Positions 33,304-41,804 of a DNA stretch of 64,000 nucleotides are shown in pieces. Each line of letters starts with the position of its first letter. The first letter of the stretch is position 1. Source of the stretch: Alistipes dispar (GTDB lineage: Bacteria > Bacteroidota > Bacteroidia > Bacteroidales > Rikenellaceae); assembly GCF_006542685.1 (NCBI RefSeq), contig NZ_AP019736.1:530001-594000 (forward strand), given 5' to 3'. A program made the translations under genes and the position numbers. The notes under the pieces are model-generated. The model saw only the letters and a list, made by a program, of their open reading frames with translations, searched no databases and was not told the origin of the DNA.

Positions 33304-35643
33304 TCAATAGAGGTTGAACCGCAGGCCGGCGTAGAACTTGCGCCCCATGAGCGGTCCCCAGACATTCATCGAGTTGAACTTGTAGTCGTAGGGATTCGCC
33401 GCATTGAGGATCGGGTCCTCCTGCCGGTAGTCGGCGATATTCTCGCAGCCCACGTAAATGTCGAACTTGCCCACCTTGCGGCTCACCTGCGCATAGAACA
33501 TGGGATAGCGCGGCGAATAGCGGCTGTCGGCCAGGTCGCCCGTCTGCGTCGGGATGCGCGCCGGACCGTTGAGCTGCGCCGTGGCGTCGAACACCCAGCG
33601 GCGGAACTTCGTGGCGTACTGGATATTGAGCAGCGTCTTGTACTCGCTCACCAGCGGCCGCTCGACACGGGCCGTCGTGCCGTCCGGACGGTCGATCGTC
33701 ATGCGGCTGTCCGTGTAGCGGAACGTGGCGAAAATGTCGAGCCGCTCGACGGGCGTCCACGAGAAGTCGATCTGGTAGGTGTCGGTGAACGACCGTCCGT
33801 CGCTGTCGTAAACCCGGATCGTCTGCGCATCGTACTCCTGATCGACCACCACCGAGTTGCAGAACTGCGTGCGGAAGTAGTCGAAGCTCAGCGTCGCGTC
33901 GCCCGGATTCACCAGTCCGAAGGTCTGCGTGAGGCTGCCACCCAGCGTGAGGGCCTTCTCCAGCCGGTCCAGATCGCCCAACGCGGGAATCACCAGTTCG
34001 CGGCCCGTGGCCAGCATGCCGATATTGTCCGTAATGACGTTCGTCGAACGGTAGCCCAGTCCGGCCGAGGCGCGGAGCGTCGTCGAAGGGGTGACGTTCC
34101 ACTTCACATGGCCGCGCGGCGTGAGGAAAAAGCGGTCGTAGAAGGCGTTGTAGTCGCCGCGGAGGCCCGCCACCACCGAGAACTTGTCCCGGACGGCATA
34201 CGTGTATTCGGCATAGGCCCCGACCTCCTCCTCGTCGCGGCCGAAATCGTACGCACGGTCGCTGCCGAGCCACGGCGTATCGTTGCCGAGCGTCTCGCGG
34301 TAGTAGTCCAGATGGGCCTGCACGCCGACGTTGAGCGACGAACGGTAGGTGAAGTAGTGATTATACATCAGATTGAGCGCCAGCGAATTCTGATTTCCGC
34401 TGTAATCGTTCAGCCCGAAATAGGCCTCCTCGTCGAAATGGTCGAAGTCGGCCACGAAGGCCAGGTTCGAGCGCATCTCGTCCTGCTCCGCCTCGTCATA
34501 GACCGACGGCCCCACGGGCATTCCGACCTTGAAATAGCCGTTGGCGTTGCGGTTGCGGATATGCGACCCGTAGAGGGGCATCCGCGTGCCCTCCGCCTGC
34601 CAGTCCCAGTCGCGGAACATCGCCTCGCGCATGGCGTCGGTGTTCCGGTAGTCGAGCATGCCTCCGAGGCGGCTCTCCTGCACGAATTTCCAGCCCCAGC
34701 GGACCTGCGTGCCGTTGTCGGCCGCATAGAGCCACTTGTTGGCCACGTTGAACTGCGCCGACCTGGGCAGGTCGCGGAATCCGTCGTGGTTGTGGTCCAT
34801 CTTCCGCACGTCCGTATCGCCCGAGCCGTGCAGCAGGACGACGCTCGAGAGCTTCTTGTCCCGCGACACCGGAAAGGCCGTCGATACGTTGGCCTCGGGG
34901 CGCAGCTCGTCGTCGAGATAGAGGTTCACGAAGAGCCGCTCCGAGTCGGTGGGCTTGCGGTGTTCGAGGTTGATCTGCCCGGTGATGGCCTCGTGTCCCG
35001 CCGTCACCGACGCCACGCCCTTCGACACCTGGATCGAATTGAGCCACATGCCGGGCGTATAGCTCAGCCCGTAGGGGGCGCTCAGGCCCCGCATGATCGG
35101 ACGGTTCTCGTCGAGAATCTGCGTGTAGGTCCCCGCCAGTCCGAGCATCTTGATTTGCCGGGCGCCGGAGATGGCGTCGCTGTAACCCACGGTCACCGAG
35201 GCCGAGTTCTCGAACGACTCCGCCAGATTGCAGCAGGCCATCTTGCAAAGGCCCGCGAAGGAGATCATCTCCCCCTTGACGATGCCGTCGCGCTTGACGA
35301 AGTTGCCGCTCAGGTTGCCCTCGACGACGACGCCCTCCAGCTCGACGCCCTCGGCCCGGAGCGCGAAGTCGGCCCGCTGCACCGCCTCGTCGATCCGGAG
35401 CGTGTCGTTCACGTAACCCAGATACGAGGCCACCAGACGGTCGTAGCCCTTCACGCGGTGGAGCAGGAAGGTCCCTTCGGCATCGGTCGAGGCGCCGACG
35501 GTCGTGCCGGCCCAATAGACCGACGCCCCGGCCAGCGGCCGGTCGTCCGCATCGCGGACCGCGCCCCGTATGTCCTGCGCCCGGAGCGTGCCGCCCGCGG
35601 CGATGAAAAATGCGCTTAACGCGAAATATACGAATCGTTTCAT
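33304..35643 (-). CDS. TonB-dependent outer-membrane receptor, probably for metal or metal complex
   Basis: This 779-residue protein has a signal peptide ending at LRAQ and a carboxypeptidase-like regulatory domain at about residues 23-105 (IRGAVRDADDRPLAGASVYW). The plug domain contains CKMACCNLAESFENSASV, RQIKMLGLAGTYTQILDEN and SVTAGHEAITGQIN. A 22-strand-type barrel follows, ending in an aromatic residue (AGLRFNLY). It takes up a ligand through the outer membrane with TonB energy. The neighbours (HMA protein, Fur-family regulator) suggest a metal ligand. It is not a SusC: no SusD is adjacent. The start is set by the signal peptide. Confidence 0.92.
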   Translation of the reverse strand: MKRFVYFALSAFFIAAGGTLRAQDIRGAVRDADDRPLAGASVYWAGTTVGASTDAEGTFLLHRVKGYDRLVASYLGYVNDTLRIDEAVQRADFALRAEGVELEGVVVEGNLSGNFVKRDGIVKGEMISFAGLCKMACCNLAESFENSASVTVGYSDAISGARQIKMLGLAGTYTQILDENRPIMRGLSAPYGLSYTPGMWLNSIQVSKGVASVTAGHEAITGQINLEHRKPTDSERLFVNLYLDDELRPEANVSTAFPVSRDKKLSSVVLLHGSGDTDVRKMDHNHDGFRDLPRSAQFNVANKWLYAADNGTQVRWGWKFVQESRLGGMLDYRNTDAMREAMFRDWDWQAEGTRMPLYGSHIRNRNANGYFKVGMPVGPSVYDEAEQDEMRSNLAFVADFDHFDEEAYFGLNDYSGNQNSLALNLMYNHYFTYRSSLNVGVQAHLDYYRETLGNDTPWLGSDRAYDFGRDEEEVGAYAEYTYAVRDKFSVVAGLRGDYNAFYDRFFLTPRGHVKWNVTPSTTLRASAGLGYRSTNVITDNIGMLATGRELVIPALGDLDRLEKALTLGGSLTQTFGLVNPGDATLSFDYFRTQFCNSVVVDQEYDAQTIRVYDSDGRSFTDTYQIDFSWTPVERLDIFATFRYTDSRMTIDRPDGTTARVERPLVSEYKTLLNIQYATKFRRWVFDATAQLNGPARIPTQTGDLADSRYSPRYPMFYAQVSRKVGKFDIYVGCENIADYRQEDPILNAANPYDYKFNSMNVWGPLMGRKFYAGLRFNLY

Positions 35644-35729
35644 GTCTTTTTGGTTTCGTTCCGCAGGCAAAGGTAGGGAAAAGCCCCTGCAACCGGGTTG
35701 CAATCTTCCGCACCCCGTCCCGGGAGCCC

Positions 35730-36158
35730 TCAGCCCCGGACCTTCGCCCTGCATTCGGGGCACAGCCCCTTGATGAGGTAGTTGATTTCCCGCGCCTCGA
35801 ATCCGGCCGGATAGCGCACGGCGGGGACGTGTTCGCCGGGCAGGCAGAACGTCTTCCCGCACGCCTCGCAATGGAAGTGGCAGTGCAGCTCGCCGAGGCG
35901 GCAGGCGTGGTCGTTGCGACACACGCAGTACTTCGCCGAACCGCTGCCGTCCTCGATGACATGCAGCAGGTGGCGCTCCGTGAAGAGCACGAGCGTGCGG
36001 AATATCGACGACTTGTCGATCCCGTCGGTCGCCTCCTCCAGATCGGCCAGGCTGAACGTCCCTTCGAAACGCTCCGTCGCCTCCAGCACGAGCATCCGCA
36101 CCGCCGTGGGACGGATGCCGTGGCGCAGCAGCACCTCTTCGCAATGTTTCGTATCCAT
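35730..36158 (-). CDS. Fur-family metal-responsive transcription regulator
   Basis: This 142-residue protein starts MDTKHCEEVLLRHGIRPTAV. The winged-helix part has the recognition segment GIDKSSIFRTLVLF near residues 47-59. Metal-site residues follow: CVCRNDHACRLGELHCHFHCEACGK, here noted as C78, C80, H84 and the HCHFHC cluster near residue 92, then CLPGEH and a final C-x2-C (GLCPECRAK) that holds a structural zinc. It could be Fur, Zur or a related sensor, and the sequence alone does not decide. It lies upstream of the TonB receptor and likely controls this group. Confidence 0.92.
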   Translation of the reverse strand: MDTKHCEEVLLRHGIRPTAVRMLVLEATERFEGTFSLADLEEATDGIDKSSIFRTLVLFTERHLLHVIEDGSGSAKYCVCRNDHACRLGELHCHFHCEACGKTFCLPGEHVPAVRYPAGFEAREINYLIKGLCPECRAKVRG

Positions 36159-36299
36159 CGGATCCGCATTACGGTCCCGACGCCCGGAAACGGTCCGGTG
36201 CGCCGGGTCAAATTTCACAATCGGGGAATTTCGGGAAACGGAGAGCCCGTTTCGCGCGAACGGCCGGAAGCGTGTCCGGCCCGACCGTCCCGGAGACGG

Positions 36300-36719
36300 T
36301 CATCCGCGGGCCGGAGGGGCCCGGAATCCGACGGCCGGCAGAGCCGGGTCCGTCACGAAGGGCGTCCGACGCTCGGCCGCAACGGGCCGCAGCGCCTGCA
36401 TATCCGCCGGCTCCGGACACGCTGCCAGGGCGGGCGGCAGGTCCGTCACGACGCAGCGCACGCACTTCCCGCCGTCGTCCGACGCGGAGAGATAAAGTTC
36501 GATATCGGTCGAATGGAGGTCGTCGCAGCACACGCCGCCGAACATGCCGTCGGCGACCGGTTCCGCCCCGGAGACGGGGCAGCCGTGGTTGCAGAGGTGC
36601 GCGGCGCGGACCGGCGACGCCAGGCACTCGCACGAAAGCGATGCCGCGGCCGTCCCCGCCGTCATCAGCAGATAGACGGCGAGCAATGCCAGCGCTATGA
36701 GACTCCTCCTTGCCTTCAT
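36300..36719 (-). CDS. small Cys/His-rich secreted protein, function unknown
   Basis: This 139-residue protein has an N-terminal signal (MKARRSLIALALLAVYLLMT, cut near ASA). The mature part holds C30, C32, H41, C43, H45, C47, then C64-C65-D66-D67 and H69, and later C86-x2-C89. This density of Cys and His suggests metal binding in the periplasm. Similar small proteins with an HxCHxxC plus CCDDxH pattern are familiar from Bacteroidota metal loci, but no family name is assigned with confidence. It is the first gene of the minus-strand group and has a good promoter at 36758-36789. Confidence 0.78.
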   Translation of the reverse strand: MKARRSLIALALLAVYLLMTAGTAAASLSCECLASPVRAAHLCNHGCPVSGAEPVADGMFGGVCCDDLHSTDIELYLSASDDGGKCVRCVVTDLPPALAACPEPADMQALRPVAAERRTPFVTDPALPAVGFRAPPARG

Positions 36720-36757
36720 TCGGTCCTCCCCGTCCGGAGAAACGGGCGGGTCGGAGG

Positions 36758-36789
36758 CAAAAGTATAAAAATTTCCCGAAACCGCCCAA
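36758..36789 (-). promoter_or_regulatory. promoter of the metal-handling group
   Basis: The minus strand has TTG at 36787-36789, a 21-nt spacer and TACTTTTG at 36758-36765, about 38 nt before the ATG. It lies back to back with the recQ -7 box, only 6 nt away. Confidence 0.78.
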
Positions 36790-36795
36790 TTTTTC

Positions 36796-36803
36796 TACCT
36801 TTG
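36796..36803 (+). promoter_or_regulatory. -7 box of recQ, 4 nt before its ATG
   Basis: TACCTTTG at 36796-36803 is a full TAnnTTTG match and the recQ ATG is at 36808-36810. With the usual box-to-start distance the mRNA would begin at or next to the ATG. No clear -33 TTG is present. Confidence 0.65.
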
Positions 36804-36807
36804 TACT

Positions 36808-38760
36808 ATGGAAACGCACGAAGAGAGGATTCACGAGGTGCTGCGCCGCTGGTGGGGCTTCGACTCGTTCCGCCCCGTGCAGGAGCAGATCGTCCGCGCG
36901 GCGATGGAGGGGCGCGACACGCTGGCGCTGATGCCCACCGGAGGCGGCAAGTCGCTCACCTACCAGGTTCCGACGATGGCCCGCGAGGGGCTGTGCATCG
37001 TCGTCACGCCGCTCATCGCCCTGATGAAGGACCAGGTGGACCGGCTCCGCGCGCGACGCATTCCCGCCGTGGCGATCCACTCGGGCCTCTCGCCGCGGCA
37101 GATCGACATCGCGCTGGACAACTGCGTCTATGGCGACGTGAAGTTCCTCTACGTGGCCCCCGAACGACTCGCCACGGAGGCGTTCCGGCTGCGCGTCGTG
37201 CGGATGAACGTCTCGCTGCTGGCCGTGGACGAAGCCCACTGCATCTCGCAGTGGGGCTACGACTTCCGCCCCTCCTACCTGCGCATCGCCGAGCTGCGCG
37301 AACGGCTGCCGGGGGTTCCGGTGCTGGCGCTCACGGCCTCGGCGACGAAGCCCGTCGCCGAGGACATCATGCGCCACCTGCGCTTCGCCGAGCCGCACAT
37401 CCTGCGCAGCAGTTTCGCGCGTCCCAACCTCTCGTACAGCGTCCGCCGCACGGACGACAAGCAGGGGCAACTGCTGCGGCTCGTGCAGAACGTCCCGGGA
37501 TCGGGCATCGTCTATATGCGCACGCGCGAAGGGACCGAGCAGGTCGCCGACATGCTGCGCCGGCAGGGTGTCGCGGCCGCGGCCTACCACGGCGGGCTGG
37601 GCCACGCCGAACGGGCGCTGCGCCAGGAGGAGTGGCTCGCGGACAAGGTCCGCGTGATGGTGGCCACCAACGCTTTCGGCATGGGCATCGACAAGCCCGA
37701 CGTGCGCTTCGTGGTCCACTACGCGCTCTGCGACTCGCTCGAGAGCTACTATCAGGAGGCGGGCCGCGCGGGCCGCGACGGACGCCGCGCCTACGCGCTG
37801 CTGCTCGTCGCGGCGGACGACAGCGACCGCATCGCACGCCGCTTCGAGCAGGAGTTTCCGCCGCTGGAACGCGTCAAGGAGATCTACGAGCGGGTCTGCT
37901 CCTACCTGCGCGTGGGCATCGGCGAAGGCGGCGGCTCGTCGTACCTGTTCAACCTCCACGACTTCTGCGCCCGCGAACACCTCTGGTCGGGGACCGTCGC
38001 CGGAGCCCTGAAGCTCCTCCAGCAGAACGGCTACCTCACGCTGACCGACGCACAGGACAACCCGGCGCGCATCCTCTTCTGCATCAGCCGGGACGAGCTT
38101 TACAAGCTCCGCGTCCGGCGCGACGACCTGGACCACTTCATCCGCACGATCCTGCGCCTCTACAACGGCGTCTTCACCGAGTTCCGCCCCATCGACGAAG
38201 GGGAGCTGGCCACGTGGAGCGGCTACACCGTCGAGCGGGTCCGGGAGCTGCTCAAAACGCTCTGGCAACTGCGCGTGATCCGCTACATCCCCTCGAACCG
38301 CTCGCCGATCCTCTTCCTGAACGAGGAACGGCTGCCCCGCGAGGACCTCTACATCGCTCCCGAGACCTACCTCCGAAGGCAGCAGCTCATGCGCGAACGC
38401 TTCGAGCGCATGGTCGCCTACGCCGCCAACGGCGAGCGCTGCCGCAGCGCGGTGCTCGAATCCTACTTCGGGGCCGACGACCCCGCGCCGTGCGGCGTCT
38501 GCGACATCTGCCTCGCGCGCAAACGGGCCGCGAAGGCCGCCCGGGACGCGGATGCCGGCGCCTCCCCCGCCGCCGCACCCGACGACGAGGCCCTCGCGGA
38601 GGAGCTTCTGCGCCGCCTGGCCGCATCCCCGGCCGACCCGCATACGCTGGCCACCGAAACGGCCTGCGACCCCGGACGGCTGACGCGCCTCCTGCGCGAA
38701 TTGCTCGAAAGGGGCAAAATCGCAGCCGACAAAACGGGAATATTGAAAATTAATGAGTAA
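36808..38760 (+). CDS. recQ: ATP-dependent DNA helicase RecQ
   Basis: This 650-residue superfamily 2 helicase unwinds DNA 3' to 5' in recombination and repair. Seen are the RecQ motif 0 FDSFRPVQEQIV (residues 18-29), Walker A TGGGKS ending at S49, the D141-EAH box with the aromatic loop region AHCISQWGYDFRPSY, and motif VI (YYQEAGRAGRDGRRA). The zinc-binding Cys are in CRSAV and CGVCDIC near residue 565. A winged-helix RQC part and an Ala-rich linker lead to a small C-terminal domain. No HRDC domain is recognised. The start is needed for motif 0. It heads a plus-strand group with an exonuclease gene 21 nt downstream. Confidence 0.95.
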   Translation: METHEERIHEVLRRWWGFDSFRPVQEQIVRAAMEGRDTLALMPTGGGKSLTYQVPTMAREGLCIVVTPLIALMKDQVDRLRARRIPAVAIHSGLSPRQIDIALDNCVYGDVKFLYVAPERLATEAFRLRVVRMNVSLLAVDEAHCISQWGYDFRPSYLRIAELRERLPGVPVLALTASATKPVAEDIMRHLRFAEPHILRSSFARPNLSYSVRRTDDKQGQLLRLVQNVPGSGIVYMRTREGTEQVADMLRRQGVAAAAYHGGLGHAERALRQEEWLADKVRVMVATNAFGMGIDKPDVRFVVHYALCDSLESYYQEAGRAGRDGRRAYALLLVAADDSDRIARRFEQEFPPLERVKEIYERVCSYLRVGIGEGGGSSYLFNLHDFCAREHLWSGTVAGALKLLQQNGYLTLTDAQDNPARILFCISRDELYKLRVRRDDLDHFIRTILRLYNGVFTEFRPIDEGELATWSGYTVERVRELLKTLWQLRVIRYIPSNRSPILFLNEERLPREDLYIAPETYLRRQQLMRERFERMVAYAANGERCRSAVLESYFGADDPAPCGVCDICLARKRAAKAARDADAGASPAAAPDDEALAEELLRRLAASPADPHTLATETACDPGRLTRLLRELLERGKIAADKTGILKINE

Positions 38761-38781
38761 TTTTGCGGGAACATCCGTCGA

Positions 38782-39390
38782 ATGACTACCAGAAACGACT
38801 TCATAGACAAGATCAGCAACGAACAGACCGCCCTGCTGCCGGCCATCGAGTTCCGCGGCGAAATCCGCGTCGTCGAGCAGGAGCGCGACATCGCCGCCGC
38901 CTGCAAATACCTCGCCGCCCAGCCCGTGCTGGGCTTCGACACCGAGACGCGCCCGTCGTTCCGCCAGGGGGTGACCTTCCGCGTCTCGCTGCTGCAACTC
39001 TCCTCCCCGGAGGTCTGCTACCTGTTCCGGCTCAACCGGATTCCGTTCGACCGGGCGATCCTCCGCCTGCTCGAGAGCCGCGAGGTGCTCAAGATCGGCG
39101 CCGACGTGGCGGGCGACCTGCGCTCGCTGCGCCAGATACGCCACTTCCGCGACGGCGGGTTCATCGACCTGCAAACGATCGCGCCCCAGTGGGGCATCGA
39201 GGAGAAGAGCCTGCGCAAACTCTCGGCCATCGTGCTCGGGCAGCGCGTCTCGAAGGCGCAGCGGCTGAGCAACTGGGAGGCCGCGACGCTCACCGACAAG
39301 CAGCGTCTCTACGCCGCCACCGACGCATGGGTCTGCACGCGCATCTACGAGCGGCTGCTGCGCACACCGAAAAAAACGATTCGCAAATGA
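38782..39390 (+). CDS. DEDDy-type 3'-5' exonuclease domain protein
   Basis: This 202-residue protein is of the RNase D/WRN-exonuclease type. The four acidic residues and Tyr are visible: D53 and E55 in GFDTETRPSF, D112 in GADVAGDLRSL, and Y177-x3-D181 in YAATDAW. It should cut nucleotides from 3' ends of DNA or RNA with two metal ions. It stands right after recQ and overlaps the methyltransferase start by ATGA (39387-39390). The pairing with RecQ recalls the exonuclease and helicase parts of human WRN, here as separate proteins. Substrate unknown. Confidence 0.9.
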   Translation: MTTRNDFIDKISNEQTALLPAIEFRGEIRVVEQERDIAAACKYLAAQPVLGFDTETRPSFRQGVTFRVSLLQLSSPEVCYLFRLNRIPFDRAILRLLESREVLKIGADVAGDLRSLRQIRHFRDGGFIDLQTIAPQWGIEEKSLRKLSAIVLGQRVSKAQRLSNWEAATLTDKQRLYAATDAWVCTRIYERLLRTPKKTIRK

Positions 39391-40586
39391 TACCGCAAAT
39401 CTACCTGCGGCGGGGCAAGGAGGAGTCGCTCCTGCGCCGTCATCCGTGGATCTTCTCCGGAGCCATCGACTACATCAAGGCCGAGGAGGAGTCCGAAATC
39501 GCCGAAGGGGCGCTGGTCGAGGTCTTCGACCACAAGGGCGCCTTCATCGCCCGGGGACACTACCAGATCGGTTCGATCGCCGTGCGCGTCCTCTCGTTCG
39601 AGCGCGAGGAGATCGACCAGGCGTGGTGGAACCGCCGCCTCCGCGTGGCCCTCGACGTGCGGCGCACGCTCGCGCTCACCGACGATCCCTCGACGACCTG
39701 CTACCGCCTCGTCCACGGCGAGGGGGATTCGCTTCCGGGGCTGGTGGTGGACATCTACGGCTCCACGGCCGTCGTCCAGTGCCATTCGGTGGGCATGTAC
39801 CGCTCGCGGCAGCAGATCGCCGGGGCGATCCGCGCCGCCTACGGCGACCGCATCACGGCCATCTACGACAAATCGTCGCAGACGCTCCCCTTCAAGGCCG
39901 ACCTCGGAGCCGTGGACGGATACCTCTGGGGCACGTCGGACCATGCCTCGCAGGTGGTGCTCGAAAACGGCGAGAAGTTCTGGGTGAACTGGGAGAAGGG
40001 GCAGAAAACGGGCTTCTTCCTCGACCAGCGCGAAAACCGCGAGCTGGTGAAGCGTTACGCCCGGGGGCGCACCGTACTCAACACCTTCTGCTATACGGGC
40101 GGTTTCTCGGTCTACGCCCTCTCGGGCGGGGCGCGCGAAGTCTGCTCGGTGGACTCCTCGGAGCGGGCCGTGGCGCTGGCCACGGAGAACATGCGGCTGA
40201 ATTTCGGTCCGGATGCCCCCCACAGCGAAGTCGCGGCCGACGCCGTGGAGTACCTGCGCGACATCGGCGACCGCTACGATCTGATCATCCTCGACCCGCC
40301 GGCCTTCGCCAAACACCACAAGGTGCTGGGCAACGCCATGCAGGGTTACAAGCGGCTCAACGCCCGGGCGCTGTCGCAGATCCGCCCCGGCGGGATCCTC
40401 TTCACCTTCTCCTGCTCGCAGGCCGTGTCGAAGGAGCTGTTCCGCACGACGGTCTTCTCGGCCGCCGCGATCGCCGGCCGCCGCGTGCGCATCCTGCACC
40501 AGCTCACGCAGCCGGCCGACCATCCGATCAACATCTACCACCCCGAAGGGGAGTACCTCAAGGGGCTGGTGCTCTATGTCGAATAA
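39387..40586 (+). CDS. class I SAM-dependent rRNA methyltransferase, RlmI-like
   Basis: This 399-residue protein has an N-terminal PUA domain (LRRHPWIFSGAIDYI near residue 16) and a Rossmann methyltransferase domain. FLDQRENRELV and VLNTFCYTGGFSVYALSGGA around residue 230 form the SAM site, and LIILDPPAFAKHHK near residue 295 is the DPP(A/R)F motif. A Cys in FTFSCSQAVSKELF near 345 is the likely catalytic nucleophile of m5C enzymes. It is similar to RlmI, which methylates C1962 of 23S rRNA, but the exact target here is inferred. It is translationally coupled to the exonuclease gene. Confidence 0.92.
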   Translation: MIPQIYLRRGKEESLLRRHPWIFSGAIDYIKAEEESEIAEGALVEVFDHKGAFIARGHYQIGSIAVRVLSFEREEIDQAWWNRRLRVALDVRRTLALTDDPSTTCYRLVHGEGDSLPGLVVDIYGSTAVVQCHSVGMYRSRQQIAGAIRAAYGDRITAIYDKSSQTLPFKADLGAVDGYLWGTSDHASQVVLENGEKFWVNWEKGQKTGFFLDQRENRELVKRYARGRTVLNTFCYTGGFSVYALSGGAREVCSVDSSERAVALATENMRLNFGPDAPHSEVAADAVEYLRDIGDRYDLIILDPPAFAKHHKVLGNAMQGYKRLNARALSQIRPGGILFTFSCSQAVSKELFRTTVFSAAAIAGRRVRILHQLTQPADHPINIYHPEGEYLKGLVLYVE

Positions 40587-40610
40587 CCCCTTTCCAAACC
40601 GTCTCCGACC

Positions 40611-41447
40611 ATGAAACGACTGCTCACCCTCCTCGCAGCCTGCATCGCAGCCTGCGCCGCCACGGCCCAGAGCCGCATCGAAACCTTCACCTTCCGCAGC
40701 GCCCTGCTCGGCGCCGAAAAGACCTGCTCGGTCTATCTGCCCGCCGGCTACGACGACTCGGGGCGGAGCTATCCGGTGCTCTACCTGCTGCACGGCGCCA
40801 GCGGCTACCACGGCGACTGGGCCGAAAAGGGCAACATGCGCCAGATCGCCGACGAGGCCATCGCCGCCGGCACGGCGCTCCCGATGATCGTCGTCATGCC
40901 CGACGCCTCGGGTACGGGCGAGAACTACACGGGCGACCGCATGGGATACTTCGACGTCCCGGGCTGGCCCTACGAACGCTTCTTCTTCGAGGAGTTCGTC
41001 CCGGCCGTCGAACGGCGCTACCGCATCTGCGGCGACAAGGCCCGCCGCGCCATCTCGGGTCTCTCGATGGGAGGCGGCGGCACGGCGGTCTATGCCCTGC
41101 GCCACCCCGAACTCTTCGGCTCGGCCTGCCCGATGAGCGGTCTTCTGGAAGCCTACGGCGACCCGGGCGAGAACGCCTTCCGCCGTTCGGTGGCCGAGAA
41201 CAACCCCGTGCAGATGGTCCGCGACCTCTCCGACGCGGAGGCCGCCGCGCAGCGCACCGTCCGCTGGTGGGTGGACTGCGGCGACGACGACTTCCTGGCC
41301 CTGGCCAACATCCACTTCTACGAGGCCATGCGCCTGCGCGACATCCCGCTGCAATACCGGATGCGCGACGGCGGCCACACGTGGCGCTATTGGCAGACCG
41401 CACTGCACGACATCCTCGCCTTCGTTTCGGTCGGCTTCGCCGAATAG
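40611..41447 (+). CDS. secreted esterase of the putative esterase (PF00756) family
   Basis: This 278-residue alpha/beta hydrolase has a signal peptide (MKRLLTLLAACIAACAATAQ) and so acts in the periplasm or outside. The nucleophile Ser is in ISGLSMGGGGTAVYAL near residue 148, the acid in VDCGDDDFL near 225 and the His in GGHTWRYWQ near 260. VLYLLHGASGYHGDW supplies the oxyanion region. Related enzymes cleave acetyl or feruloyl esters from plant glycans or small esters. It is the last gene of the recQ group and the link to DNA repair is not obvious. A terminator follows at 41522. Confidence 0.9.
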   Translation: MKRLLTLLAACIAACAATAQSRIETFTFRSALLGAEKTCSVYLPAGYDDSGRSYPVLYLLHGASGYHGDWAEKGNMRQIADEAIAAGTALPMIVVMPDASGTGENYTGDRMGYFDVPGWPYERFFFEEFVPAVERRYRICGDKARRAISGLSMGGGGTAVYALRHPELFGSACPMSGLLEAYGDPGENAFRRSVAENNPVQMVRDLSDAEAAAQRTVRWWVDCGDDDFLALANIHFYEAMRLRDIPLQYRMRDGGHTWRYWQTALHDILAFVSVGFAE

Positions 41448-41521
41448 ATCCCGTCGGAAAGCCCCCTCGCAAACCCGGGCAATCGCCCCGGAACGGGTCC
41501 GGATGAGGGTCCGGGTCACAC

Positions 41522-41550
41522 ATGCCGCCCCTCCCGCGGGCGGCATTTCT
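41522..41550 (+). terminator. intrinsic terminator after the esterase gene
   Basis: ATGCCGCCC at 41522-41530 pairs with GGGCGGCAT at 41538-41546, followed by a T-rich run. It ends the recQ group. Confidence 0.75.
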
Positions 41551-41804
41551 TCTACGAACGCGAATTCTCCGGGCGACCGGGTCCCTGCGCAGTCCGGCTT
41601 CATGTCGTTTCTCACGGGCTCCGTCCCGTAGAAAACCGAAGCGCAGCGAAAGCCGTATCGGCTAATTCGCTACGCTTCGCTCAATTCTACCATCCCGCCG
41701 TGCGTTCATTTGTTTCAACGCATCGGCAAGAGCTCTTTCATTCGAAATCGGTCATCGGCCCGGCACGCACCGGAAACAGCCGGGACCATTGCCGATTTGA
41801 CCCG
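41551..41804. other. gene-free region between convergent groups
   Basis: No gene is seen. A GC-rich imperfect stem (GGCCCGGC at 41758-41765 with GCCGGGACC at 41779-41787) may help end the minus-strand lipoprotein transcript. Confidence 0.4.

Noticed and set aside
33226..35619. Long plus-strand open frame of 797 codons opposite the TonB receptor
   Set aside because: It is an antisense shadow of a GC-rich gene. The minus strand has signal peptide, plug and barrel features, and the plus frame has low-complexity His/Arg-rich composition.
35610..38753. Plus-strand open frame of 1047 codons across Fur, the small Cys-rich gene and recQ
   Set aside because: It is out of frame with recQ and antisense to two other genes. 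Its composition is Arg/Pro/His-rich with no domain features.
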